64,000 nucleotides of DNA from Desulfotalea sp. (GTDB taxonomy: Bacteria; Desulfobacterota; Desulfobulbia; Desulfobulbales; Desulfocapsaceae), in assembly GCA_002733995.1 (NCBI GenBank), contig NVXR01000037.1:1-64000 (forward strand). Direction: 5' to 3'. The position numbers and the translations under genes were made by a program. Positions 7,717-15,901 of this stretch are shown in pieces. Each line of letters starts with the position of its first letter. Position 1 is the first letter of the stretch. Under the pieces are notes generated by a model. That model was not told where the DNA came from. It saw only the letters and a list, made by a program, of their open reading frames with translations, and ran no database searches.

Positions 7717-8094
7717 ACAACGAAGCGCCTGTAAACACTTTTGTTTTTTTCAGACGATACGGCCCTCAAGATTTTCAGGTCATTAGTCCAGAGCCCTAAA
7801 GGAGCAACCAATAAACCACCATTTATACTGACACTTAAGAAGATGTAGAGAATGCCGCGGGCAGGAAAACAAAAAGAAGAGAAGAGTACACCTGCGTATC
7901 ACAGGTGGGATAAACAATATTTGGCAATTGGCTAGTATGGAGCAGCTAAGGTGCCTCCCCCGCTAACAAATACAGATAGCTGCCACCTCGCCCTTGTCCG
8001 GTGAGGTAATAGCTATCTGTTTTACGGTTGCATTGATTAACGAATCAACATCCACCGTGTCCAGGCCCAAAGGCCGTTTACAACGAGCAATCTA
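7717..8094. other. Intergenic between SDR and korC
   Basis: A 378-bp gap between convergent genes. Apart from the hairpin at 7972-8020 nothing is recognised. Open frames here are the opposite strand of korC. Confidence 0.5.
7972..8020 (-). terminator. Long hairpin downstream of the kor operon
   Basis: ACAGATAGCT (7972-7981) pairs with AGCTATCTGT (8011-8020), with further pairing of CCACCTC with GAGGT inside. There is only a weak T-rich tail on either strand. It is a probable transcript end for korDABC, with lower certainty because of the poor T tract. Confidence 0.5.
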
Positions 8095-8640
8095 CTACCA
8101 GCTAAAATCCGCTCCAAGCTCCATACCTAACTCAAAAGCCTGGGTGTTCAGCTCTATAAAGTCCTTAGGTACCTTAGAGACAATAGCAGCCAATACAGCT
8201 TTAGGTTTTACCACCTCTGTAATACTTATAAGAGCTCCAAGTACGCAGATATTGAAAACCACCGGCTTACCAATAATTTCCATAACCTTTTCGTACATCG
8301 CGAGTTGAATCTGCTTAGCATCCACCTTTCTTGTGATCTGCACATAGCGACTGTCGGTAAGAAGAATTCCCCCTGGACGAATTATAGAAGAATAACTGTT
8401 ATACGATTCTTGGGTCAAACAAACCAAAACGTTTGGCTGCGTAACCTCAGGGAAATCTATCTCTTTATCCGAGATGATGATGTCGCTCCTGGTAGAACCA
8501 CCCCGCGCTGCTGCTCCATAGCTCTGGGATTGAGTTGCGTTCATACCTTCGTGAATAACTGCTGCCTCAGCCAAAATAATGGCCGCAGTTATTACTCCCT
8601 GACCACCGGAGCCAGTGAAGACCAGTCGTACTCTACTCAT
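8095..8640 (-). CDS. korC: 2-oxoacid:ferredoxin oxidoreductase, gamma subunit
   Basis: 181 aa, a complete gamma-domain protein. The N-terminal GSGGQGV motif (residues 10-16) and the SYGAAARGG segment (~41-49) are family hallmarks. With the alpha, beta and ferredoxin subunits it oxidatively decarboxylates a 2-oxo acid with CoA, passing electrons to ferredoxin in the cytoplasm. The ATG overlaps the korB stop by one base (TAATG), showing translational coupling. The 2-oxoglutarate versus branched-chain or aromatic 2-oxoacid preference cannot be fixed by eye. Confidence 0.88.
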   Translation of the reverse strand: MSRVRLVFTGSGGQGVITAAIILAEAAVIHEGMNATQSQSYGAAARGGSTRSDIIISDKEIDFPEVTQPNVLVCLTQESYNSYSSIIRPGGILLTDSRYVQITRKVDAKQIQLAMYEKVMEIIGKPVVFNICVLGALISITEVVKPKAVLAAIVSKVPKDFIELNTQAFELGMELGADFSW

Positions 8641-9446
8641 TAGCGAGCCTCCTTCATTGCATAATCGATAATTTTGTCATACTCCGAACAATACTCGGGC
8701 CGCTCCACATCGACAAAAATGCCCCGGGGAGTAAGTGAAGGATTCTCTTTAAGCGCTTTTGATCCGAGTGGTGCAGTATTGGTCTTATGCAACTCAAGCA
8801 TACTAACAGCATCCCCTTCTTTATTTTTTCTACCATAGTGTGTTGGACACTGGGAGAGGATTTCTACCACAGAAAAACCTTTATGCATGATTGCCTTTTT
8901 CAGGTAACCAGTGGCCTCTTTAGCGTGATAGGCTGTTGATCTGGCAACAAAGGTAGCACCGGCGGCTTTTGCAAGCTCCACTACATCAAAACTACTATCA
9001 ATAGTAAGGAATGGCGCGGTGGTCGCCTTAACACCCGGACCTGACAGTGGTGAAAACTGGCCACCCGTCATACCGTATATCCGGTTGTTCATAACAATAG
9101 CGGTGATATCGATATTTCTTCTGGCTGCGTGGATGAAATGGTTGCCACCAATGGCAAGGGCATCACCATCTCCCATGGGTACCAACACCTTCAAATGAGG
9201 CCTACTCAGTTTAACACCAGTAGCAAAGGTAAGCGCCCTGCCGTGCAAGGTATGCAGTGAATGAAAATCGACATAGCCAGAGATTCTGGCGGAACAGCCG
9301 ATTCCAGAAGTCATTACAATCTCGTTCTTATTAAGATCCAGCTCCTCAACCGCACGGATAAGTGAATTGAGAATAGTGCCATGACCACAACCCGGACACC
9401 ACATGTGTGGGAAAAATCTTTCTCGTAAATAGTCTTTTACAGCCAT
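8640..9446 (-). CDS. korB: 2-oxoacid:ferredoxin oxidoreductase, beta (TPP) subunit
   Basis: 268 aa. It contains CPGCGHG near residue 17, SGIGCSAR (~47-54) and the thiamine diphosphate motif GDGDALAIGGNH (~92-103). It binds TPP and an FeS cluster and carries out decarboxylation with the alpha subunit. The start lies one base after the korA stop region, within the korDABC operon. Its length is normal for short beta subunits of KOR/VOR type. Confidence 0.9.
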   Translation of the reverse strand: MAVKDYLRERFFPHMWCPGCGHGTILNSLIRAVEELDLNKNEIVMTSGIGCSARISGYVDFHSLHTLHGRALTFATGVKLSRPHLKVLVPMGDGDALAIGGNHFIHAARRNIDITAIVMNNRIYGMTGGQFSPLSGPGVKATTAPFLTIDSSFDVVELAKAAGATFVARSTAYHAKEATGYLKKAIMHKGFSVVEILSQCPTHYGRKNKEGDAVSMLELHKTNTAPLGSKALKENPSLTPRGIFVDVERPEYCSEYDKIIDYAMKEAR

Positions 9447-9447
9447 T

Positions 9448-10602
9448 TCAAACTCCCCTCCCCTGGATTACCCGAAGAAGTTTCTTAATATCTGAAGGTG
9501 TTATCAATTTCCCGTCAATACGATTGGCAAGAAATACGCGACCAGGTTTTCTTACAGCTGCTTTTACCTGTGCTAGCACTTGGCCCATATTCATTTCAAC
9601 GACCAGTACGGCTTTTGCATCTGCACATTTTTCTCGAACCAACTCTTTAGGAAACGGCCATATAGACTGAAGCTCAAGAACTCCAATTTTCTCGCCCCTC
9701 GCTCGTCTGGTCTTTGCAAGATGTATTGCAGATCTCGCAGCAGAACCATAGGAGACAAAAACATACTCAGCATCATCCAAGAAATGTTCTTTATAGCGGG
9801 TGATAGATTCAATATTGTTATCGATTTTATCAACCAAATGGCGAAGTAGCTCATTAACAACTTTGGGATTATTTGAAGGGAATCCCCACATGTCATGGAA
9901 AAGTCCGGTGACATTATACCTGTGCTCGCCGCCAAAATCTGACATTGGCAAACGTCCATCTTCCCGTGGCAGGTACGGATGATAATCTACACCTTTACCG
10001 AGTGAAGTCCTGAGCCTGTCAACAATTGGCAATTCGCCGGCTTCAGGAATTATCAGTTTTTCCCGAAGATGGCCTACGGCTTCATCTAACAGAAGGATAA
10101 CGGGGGTTCTATAGGTTTCAGCAAAATTGAAAGCGTCGACGGTGATTGAAAAGATGTCTTGATGATTTGAAGCGGTGAGAGCTATTATATTGTGGTCACC
10201 GTGGGTTCCCCAACGAGCCTGATTAATATCTCCCTGACTTACATGGGTAGGATTCCCTGTGGAAGGTCCTCCACGCATTACATTTACAATAACGCAGGGG
10301 ATTTCAGTCATACAGGCATAACCAATAGCCTCCTGTTTTAATGAAAACCCTGGCCCGCTTGTGGCGGTCATTACCTTTCTTCCAGTCAGAGATGCACCAA
10401 TAATTGCGCACATGGAAGCAATTTCATCTTCCATCTGAATGAACTTCCCTCCATTTTCAGGAAGCCTCTGCGATAGCCGCTCTGCTATCTCAGTCGATGG
10501 TGTTATCGGATAGCCGGCAAAGAATTCAACCCCTGCGTAAAGAGCACCCTCGACGCAAGCTTCATTCCCTTGAATAAATCGTATATTGTCACTCATTGTC
10601 AC
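9448..10602 (-). CDS. korA: 2-oxoacid:ferredoxin oxidoreductase, alpha subunit
   Basis: 384 aa. It has the pyrimidine-binding domain with AGYPITPSTEIAE (~28-40), the conserved QMEDEIASM segment (~57-65) and SGPGFSL (~81-87), followed by the transketolase C-terminal domain. Its start overlaps korD by 14 bases. The four-gene order ferredoxin-alpha-beta-gamma is typical of KorDABC and related VOR enzymes in sulfate reducers, where it feeds or drains the 2-oxoacid pool. Confidence 0.9.
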   Translation of the reverse strand: MTMSDNIRFIQGNEACVEGALYAGVEFFAGYPITPSTEIAERLSQRLPENGGKFIQMEDEIASMCAIIGASLTGRKVMTATSGPGFSLKQEAIGYACMTEIPCVIVNVMRGGPSTGNPTHVSQGDINQARWGTHGDHNIIALTASNHQDIFSITVDAFNFAETYRTPVILLLDEAVGHLREKLIIPEAGELPIVDRLRTSLGKGVDYHPYLPREDGRLPMSDFGGEHRYNVTGLFHDMWGFPSNNPKVVNELLRHLVDKIDNNIESITRYKEHFLDDAEYVFVSYGSAARSAIHLAKTRRARGEKIGVLELQSIWPFPKELVREKCADAKAVLVVEMNMGQVLAQVKAAVRKPGRVFLANRIDGKLITPSDIKKLLRVIQGRGV

Positions 10603-10810
10603 TTTCCTGGTCTGTCAGCACCTCAATAGCCAAATCGGGGCACCGTAATTCACATAACATACAGCAAATACAATCTTCTGGACGAACTGCCACCACCTTG
10701 TCTTTGGAGTCAAGTTCCAGCACATTTTTAGGACAAAAACTGACGCATATCCCGCATCCCTTGCACCAGTCTCTGTTAAGACGCAACTCTCTGAGCACTT
10801 TCTTGGCCAT
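10589..10810 (-). CDS. korD: 2-oxoacid:ferredoxin oxidoreductase, ferredoxin subunit
   Basis: 73 aa with two ferredoxin motifs: CKGCGICVSFCP and CICCMLCELRCP. Together they hold two [4Fe-4S] clusters that carry electrons from the beta subunit. It is the first gene of the operon, with ribosome site AGAGG just before the ATG. Confidence 0.9.
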   Translation of the reverse strand: MAKKVLRELRLNRDWCKGCGICVSFCPKNVLELDSKDKVVAVRPEDCICCMLCELRCPDLAIEVLTDQESDNE

Positions 10811-11637
10811 ACCTCTGTTCCTTTTAACCTGACACCCTTTGGTCCCAGGTAACTATGGTTCACAAAATCTATTCCCACCACCCTGCAAAACCGGTTCTGC
10901 TATCCAACAAAGATGCAGAACAAACATCGATAACATCTCATTCAACCACAGTATTCTTGAGACCTAAGACCTTGTCATTTTTCACATCCACAACAGATCC
11001 TAACTTGCCAATGCTATTAAAATCACAATGATCGAGAATCAACTACAACAGAGTGTGCGTGACATAATCACACAGCGCACTGCCAAGATTACTGCATTTG
11101 AAATGTACCGTTACCAGATCCTGGCATCGGTGGTTTCATTATCTTTGATATCCATTTTTCTCCAATATCCAGCAACGTCTCCTCATTAAAAGTTTCTAAA
11201 AAGCAATAATCTCGGACAGTAAAAACGGCATCATATTGATGCCCCTGTCCAAGGGGTCTCTTTTACAAAAAACCATTCAAGTTCCACTACTCACAACACC
11301 ATAACGTACGGTGTTAAAACCTAGCACCGGAGCCAATTCAACAGTCCCGCTCTGACACGTATAACTATCACAACCAAGCCCCGTTGCCATTCGTATCCTA
11401 CTTAAGATTTCCTATCATAAAAGACAAGAAACCGAAAGTATGTTGTCGCTTTGAACGAAAAAAACACCCATCATCAACTTTTTGGCCTTTCCGTGAGAAA
11501 ATGGCCTACGTATAGACTGACTTTTAGAAAAAGGAGATACGCTTCTTTTATGTTCTCAAGAGCACATACCTAAAAAGCTAGACAATGCTCCCAAGAGACG
11601 CAGGTTAGCAACAATATTTATTGCCAAAGGTGTCGCA
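10811..11637. other. Intergenic between korD and proline dehydrogenase
   Basis: 827 bp with no credible gene. Stop codons are frequent in all frames and no RNA family is recognised. It should contain the korDABC promoter, but no clear -10/-35 or sigma54 element could be chosen. Confidence 0.5.
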
Positions 11638-12549
11638 TTATCCTTTTACAAATATAGCCTTTATAATTACGCTAGCCATGGCAGGGTTTTCTTTCACTCG
11701 ACGGGTACAATATCCGAACCAATGCTCGCCAAAAGGAACATAAACACGCACCGTATGCCCGGCATCGAGAATGGACTTTCGCAGAGTCGGAGCTACCCCG
11801 TATAGCATTTGAAATTCGTAACTATCTTTTGAAACCTTGTACTTTTGAAGAAGTTTGATTGCACCTTCAACCACTGGCTTGTCATGGGACGCAATAGCTG
11901 GGTACATTTTTTCTTGTAACATGAGTTCAACATCTTCAAGAAAATGTTTATTTATTTCATTATAATTCTTATATGCCAGAGTTTCAGGCTCGACGTAAAT
12001 CCCCTTACATATTCGAAAATTAACAGGACACTCAGCACTATTGAGATCGCTCATATTCTCAATATCTTGATGTGTGCGTTTCAAGTAACTCTGCAACACA
12101 AGACCAACACTGTTAGGAAATTCCTCTTTTATCCTCCTGAAGATATCAATTTCCATATCTGTACAGGGTGTATCTTCCATATCTATGCGCACAAAATTAT
12201 TGTAAGAGGCTGCTTTCTCGACAACCTCACGAATATATTTATAGGCAACTTCCTTATCGATGAGCAGTCCAAAAAACGTTGGTTTAAGGCTATAGTTGCC
12301 ATTGACCCCAGCCTTCTCCGCCGCATCAATGACAGCAAGGTATTCGTTTTTGTTAGCCTCGGCTTCATCGAGATTCTTAATGAACTCACCCAAGACATCA
12401 ATGGTGGTCAAAATACCCTGTTCATTGAGTTTTTTAGCGGCTCTCACCGCATCAGCAACAGTTTCTCCAGCAACGTAGTCTTTTGAAAACTGCCAAACCA
12501 ACTTCTTTGGCATGTACGGTAATATGTTTGATATCAATTTGTTGAACAC
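11638..12549 (-). CDS. Proline dehydrogenase (single-domain)
   Basis: 303 aa from a GTG at 12549, chosen because GGAGG lies seven bases upstream; a TTG 18 bases earlier is less likely. The family's FAD-binding barrel is recognisable from FRICKGIYVEPETLAY (~185-200), the substrate-binding RVYVPFGEHWFGYCTRRVKEN segment near the C-terminus (Arg-Arg-x2-Glu) and YEFQMLYGV. It oxidises L-proline to pyrroline-5-carboxylate, giving electrons to the quinone pool. No P5C dehydrogenase gene is present here. It lies downstream of the glycyl radical block on the same strand. Confidence 0.85.
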   Translation of the reverse strand: MFNKLISNILPYMPKKLVWQFSKDYVAGETVADAVRAAKKLNEQGILTTIDVLGEFIKNLDEAEANKNEYLAVIDAAEKAGVNGNYSLKPTFFGLLIDKEVAYKYIREVVEKAASYNNFVRIDMEDTPCTDMEIDIFRRIKEEFPNSVGLVLQSYLKRTHQDIENMSDLNSAECPVNFRICKGIYVEPETLAYKNYNEINKHFLEDVELMLQEKMYPAIASHDKPVVEGAIKLLQKYKVSKDSYEFQMLYGVAPTLRKSILDAGHTVRVYVPFGEHWFGYCTRRVKENPAMASVIIKAIFVKG

Positions 12550-12930
12550 ATTAATCCTCCATTTCAATTGCTATTTTGGGTCCCGACAGCGAAGAAAATG
12601 CATATTCATTTTGTTCTTTTGTCTCGCCCAGTAAGGTCACTAGCGAACCAATCTATTCGCAAACCTGGTTCATCTCTTATGACAATCTAAGCAATAAAGG
12701 TGCCAATGTATTCTCTATCAATATATGTAGCTTCATTTGCGAGGCGTTCTTCCCTGCATCACGCCTACCCGGCAGGCACAAAATTTAAGTTCACACTAAA
12801 TATCAGTACCTTAGCCAAACTAACAACTGTTGTTTCTGGTTAGTAAAAAAAGTAGCAATCGAGGCTACCGTCTCAATTTACTGCGGCTCAATAACAAATT
12901 TTGCAGAGCCACTCCGCCCACAATGAATTT
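12550..12930. other. Intergenic between proline dehydrogenase and sigma54 activator
   Basis: 381 bp. No gene, RNA or strong hairpin is recognised. It presumably holds the promoter of the proline dehydrogenase gene. Confidence 0.4.
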
Positions 12931-14751
12931 TTAATTCATAACTGAATAATCAGCCTCTTCCCGAAAACCAGCTACCATTTCTATATTATATTTTTTTAAC
13001 CGCCGGGCAATAGTTGGCTGGCTTACCCCCAACACAGCAGCAACCGCCGTCTGGTTTTTATATTTTTGAATTGTTTGCAACATGACTTTTTTCTCTACGC
13101 TTTCAAGGATCTGTTTAAGCGTCATATCCTCAGACCATGTGGAAGCAAAACAAGTAGTCTCTGCTGTACGTCCCACAACATCCATAGGAAGATCGAGTCG
13201 ATCAATCACCTCTCCCGCTGACATAACGATAGCATGTTCACAGATATTCATGAGTTCACGAACGTTTCCCGGATAAGGGTAAGATAACAGAGCGTCAAGA
13301 GTCGACCGACTCACCCGTTTTTTGGCGCCGGCGATGGCGGCAAAATAGTCAATATAATATCGAATAAGAGGAGAGATACATTCCTTACGTTCTCTGAGGG
13401 CAGGTACATGCAGCGGAATTACATTTAAACGGTAATAGAGATCCTGACGAAACAAACCTTTAGCAACCATATCATGCAGATCACGATGGGTCGCAACCAA
13501 GATGCGCGCATCTATGGTAAGCACCTTGGTACCTCCAAGCCTTGTAACTTGGCCTTTTTCTAAAAAACGTAACAATTTTACCTGGGCTGACAACGGTAAT
13601 TCGCCGATTTCATCAAGAAACAAGCTACCTCCATCCGCCAGCTCTAAGGAACCCGGCTTACCGCAGGTTTTGGCCCCGGTGAACGCCCCCGCTTCGTATC
13701 CAAAAAGTTCTGACTCAATGAGTGTTTCTGGTATGGCTCCACAGTTAATTCTAATGAGCGGCTTCTCAGCCCGCCCTGAGTTTTTATGGATCAGATTAGC
13801 AATAAGACCCTTGCCAACACCCGACTCTCCTGTAATTAATACTGTTGAAATTACAGGACTTACCTTGAGGGTCTTTTCCAATAATCGGATCATAGAAGGA
13901 CTTCTAGCGATTATTTTATGTGCCTTCAAATCGGCCAACTGTAACTCAAGTAACTGATACTGCAACTGGTCTTTCAGCGACCCCTGTTCTTCCAATTTAC
14001 GCTGTAAATTGTCTATTTCAGTTATATCTCGCTCACTGACCACCACACGAATAAGACTGCCATCGTTATCATAAACCGGTGTTCCTATAGAGATTATCTT
14101 TCGGTTATCTTTTTCTTGCAACAGACTCACAGTCTTCTTCTTCTGGATGGCCTCCAGGGCAGCTGACTGATCGATAAATCCCTGATGTATAAGATCTACC
14201 ATGTTTTTCCCGATCAATTCTTCTGCTTTTATTTTATGTATACGTTCTGAAGCAGGGTTAACACGGATGACATTAGCCAGGGCATCACAGACAAAGAGGC
14301 CGTCGGAAGAGGAATCAATAATCGCCTCTAACTCCCGAGTGAGGTGTTGGAAAAAGCACATTTGTCTGGCAACTTTTTCAAGCTCAGTACTCTCCTCCAA
14401 CAGGCAGACAATCCCGATCAGTTCAGCATTCAACTTTATTGGATTGATGTTCAACCGATATTCCTTGGACTCGATTTGCATGGAATTTATCGTTCGGCAT
14501 CTGGCGTCAGCGATCGCCTGGTCAACAATCGCAACCAACTCGGGAACAACATCTTTGAGCAGTACATTGACCCTGACTCCAAACTTTTCATCTGCAATGC
14601 TATTGCTCAGAAAAACAACCCCGTGTCGATCCACAGCCAACAAACTATTACCTGAAACGTTGATTATGGCTTGACCAAGCGCACTCCACAGTGGAGGTGG
14701 ATTGCACAACAAATCTTCAATACCTTGAGGTACATCACAGTTTTTAATCAT
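12931..14751 (-). CDS. PAS-containing sigma54-dependent transcriptional activator
   Basis: 606 aa. PAS-type sensory regions span about 15-110 and 135-250 and end in a coiled segment. A sigma54 AAA+ domain follows (~285-510) with Walker A GESGVGKG, the canonical sigma54-contact loop GAFTGA, and Walker B-type DEIGELP. The C-terminus is a Fis-type HTH (AAVLGVSQPTIARRL). It should activate -24/-12 promoters in response to a small ligand or redox signal. Its place next to the glycyl radical enzyme and activase makes them its likely targets. No unambiguous -24/-12 site was found. Confidence 0.88.
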   Translation of the reverse strand: MIKNCDVPQGIEDLLCNPPPLWSALGQAIINVSGNSLLAVDRHGVVFLSNSIADEKFGVRVNVLLKDVVPELVAIVDQAIADARCRTINSMQIESKEYRLNINPIKLNAELIGIVCLLEESTELEKVARQMCFFQHLTRELEAIIDSSSDGLFVCDALANVIRVNPASERIHKIKAEELIGKNMVDLIHQGFIDQSAALEAIQKKKTVSLLQEKDNRKIISIGTPVYDNDGSLIRVVVSERDITEIDNLQRKLEEQGSLKDQLQYQLLELQLADLKAHKIIARSPSMIRLLEKTLKVSPVISTVLITGESGVGKGLIANLIHKNSGRAEKPLIRINCGAIPETLIESELFGYEAGAFTGAKTCGKPGSLELADGGSLFLDEIGELPLSAQVKLLRFLEKGQVTRLGGTKVLTIDARILVATHRDLHDMVAKGLFRQDLYYRLNVIPLHVPALRERKECISPLIRYYIDYFAAIAGAKKRVSRSTLDALLSYPYPGNVRELMNICEHAIVMSAGEVIDRLDLPMDVVGRTAETTCFASTWSEDMTLKQILESVEKKVMLQTIQKYKNQTAVAAVLGVSQPTIARRLKKYNIEMVAGFREEADYSVMN

Positions 14752-14875
14752 TGCGATACTTTGTCGGGAAAGATTTAACGTCTGTTTTTTCCAATGGAAT
14801 GAACCAACAATTCCATATTATGCATAATTGAATATCTTATTCATTATCAAATTACCAACCCACCTTTCAGTCGAG

Positions 14876-15835
14876 CTAACCACCAATCGTTGCCTGGATA
14901 CCAAATGATGCAAAAAGTTCAACAACCTCGGCCTGCTCATCAACCGTTGATTCAGACATGTCGCCACCGTCAAAGACCTCGCCGAGCTTCTGATATTTAT
15001 TAATCATACTATAGTGGTAAGGGAGAAGACTGACCGTCTTTTTCTCACCGGCAAGGCTTGCCACAAATGCAGCGGTTTGTTCCAGGTTTTGCAGATCAGC
15101 GTTTACCCCTTTAACTAGGGGCACACGGATCTCAATACAGGCTCCTGTCTTGGCGAGAAGTTGCAGATTGTTTAAGATTCTCCCGTTGTCAACTCCAGTC
15201 CATTTTTTATGGCGACTCGAATCCATCATCTTCAGGTCATACAGAAAAAGATCTGTCTGCTTGGCAACTTCCAGAATAATTTCTTGTTTTGCATAGCCAC
15301 TGGTATCGACTGCCCGGTGAATAGACTCTCTACCCAATGCCCCAAGGGCTGCCAGAAGAAATTCATGTTGCAGTAAAGGCTCCCCACCAGAAAAGGTCAC
15401 CCCTCCTCCAGACTGATCAAAAAAGATTCTCTCCTTCTCTACTATGGCGACAATCTCTTCAACGGTTACGAGTCTTCCGGACATCTCGGTTGCTTTTGTG
15501 GGACAAACATCCGCGCAGGCACCGCAGCCGGTGCAAAGGCTACGGTCGGTGATGATACCTTCCGCAACACTCAGAACACAGGCATCCTCTGGGCAGGCCA
15601 CGATACAGCTCTTACAGCCAATACACTTTGCCTTGTTGAACATCTTCTGCACTTTTGCAGAGATAGACTCGGGGTTATGGCACCAGCGACAGTGGAGAGG
15701 GCAGCCCTTTAGAAAAATGGCAACACGGATACCCGGACCATCATTTATGGCATAACGTTTGACATCAAAAATAAGACCAGATTGCATTATCAAATTGGAA
15801 TGATTGAGTTTTAAAGTTATAAACAGGGCTTTCAC
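14876..15835 (-). CDS. Glycyl radical enzyme activase (radical SAM)
   Basis: 319 aa. The radical SAM motif CPLHCRWC (Cys-x3-Cys-x2-Cys) lies near residue 45. Two ferredoxin-type clusters follow (CIGCKSCIVACP, CTGCGACADVCP), as in activases of the non-PFL branch. SGGEPLLQ is the SAM-binding GGE motif. It abstracts a hydrogen from the partner enzyme's C-terminal glycine. The GTG at 15835 lacks a ribosome site and abuts a hairpin; an internal ATG at 15787, also without a good site, gives a more usual N-terminus. It lies 66 bp downstream of the enzyme gene. Confidence 0.9.
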   Translation of the reverse strand: MKALFITLKLNHSNLIMQSGLIFDVKRYAINDGPGIRVAIFLKGCPLHCRWCHNPESISAKVQKMFNKAKCIGCKSCIVACPEDACVLSVAEGIITDRSLCTGCGACADVCPTKATEMSGRLVTVEEIVAIVEKERIFFDQSGGGVTFSGGEPLLQHEFLLAALGALGRESIHRAVDTSGYAKQEIILEVAKQTDLFLYDLKMMDSSRHKKWTGVDNGRILNNLQLLAKTGACIEIRVPLVKGVNADLQNLEQTAAFVASLAGEKKTVSLLPYHYSMINKYQKLGEVFDGGDMSESTVDEQAEVVELFASFGIQATIGG

Positions 15836-15864
15836 GGCAGCAGGATAAGCTTCTACCTGCTGCC
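15836..15864 (-). promoter_or_regulatory. Intercistronic hairpin between glycyl radical enzyme and activase
   Basis: GGCAGCAGG (15836-15844) pairs perfectly with CCTGCTGCC (15856-15864). It could stabilise the upstream mRNA or lower activase expression relative to the enzyme. There is no T-run. Confidence 0.55.
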
Positions 15865-15901
15865 TGCAGCAAGGCCCAAGTAACAGTTAACTGACAGCGC
15901 T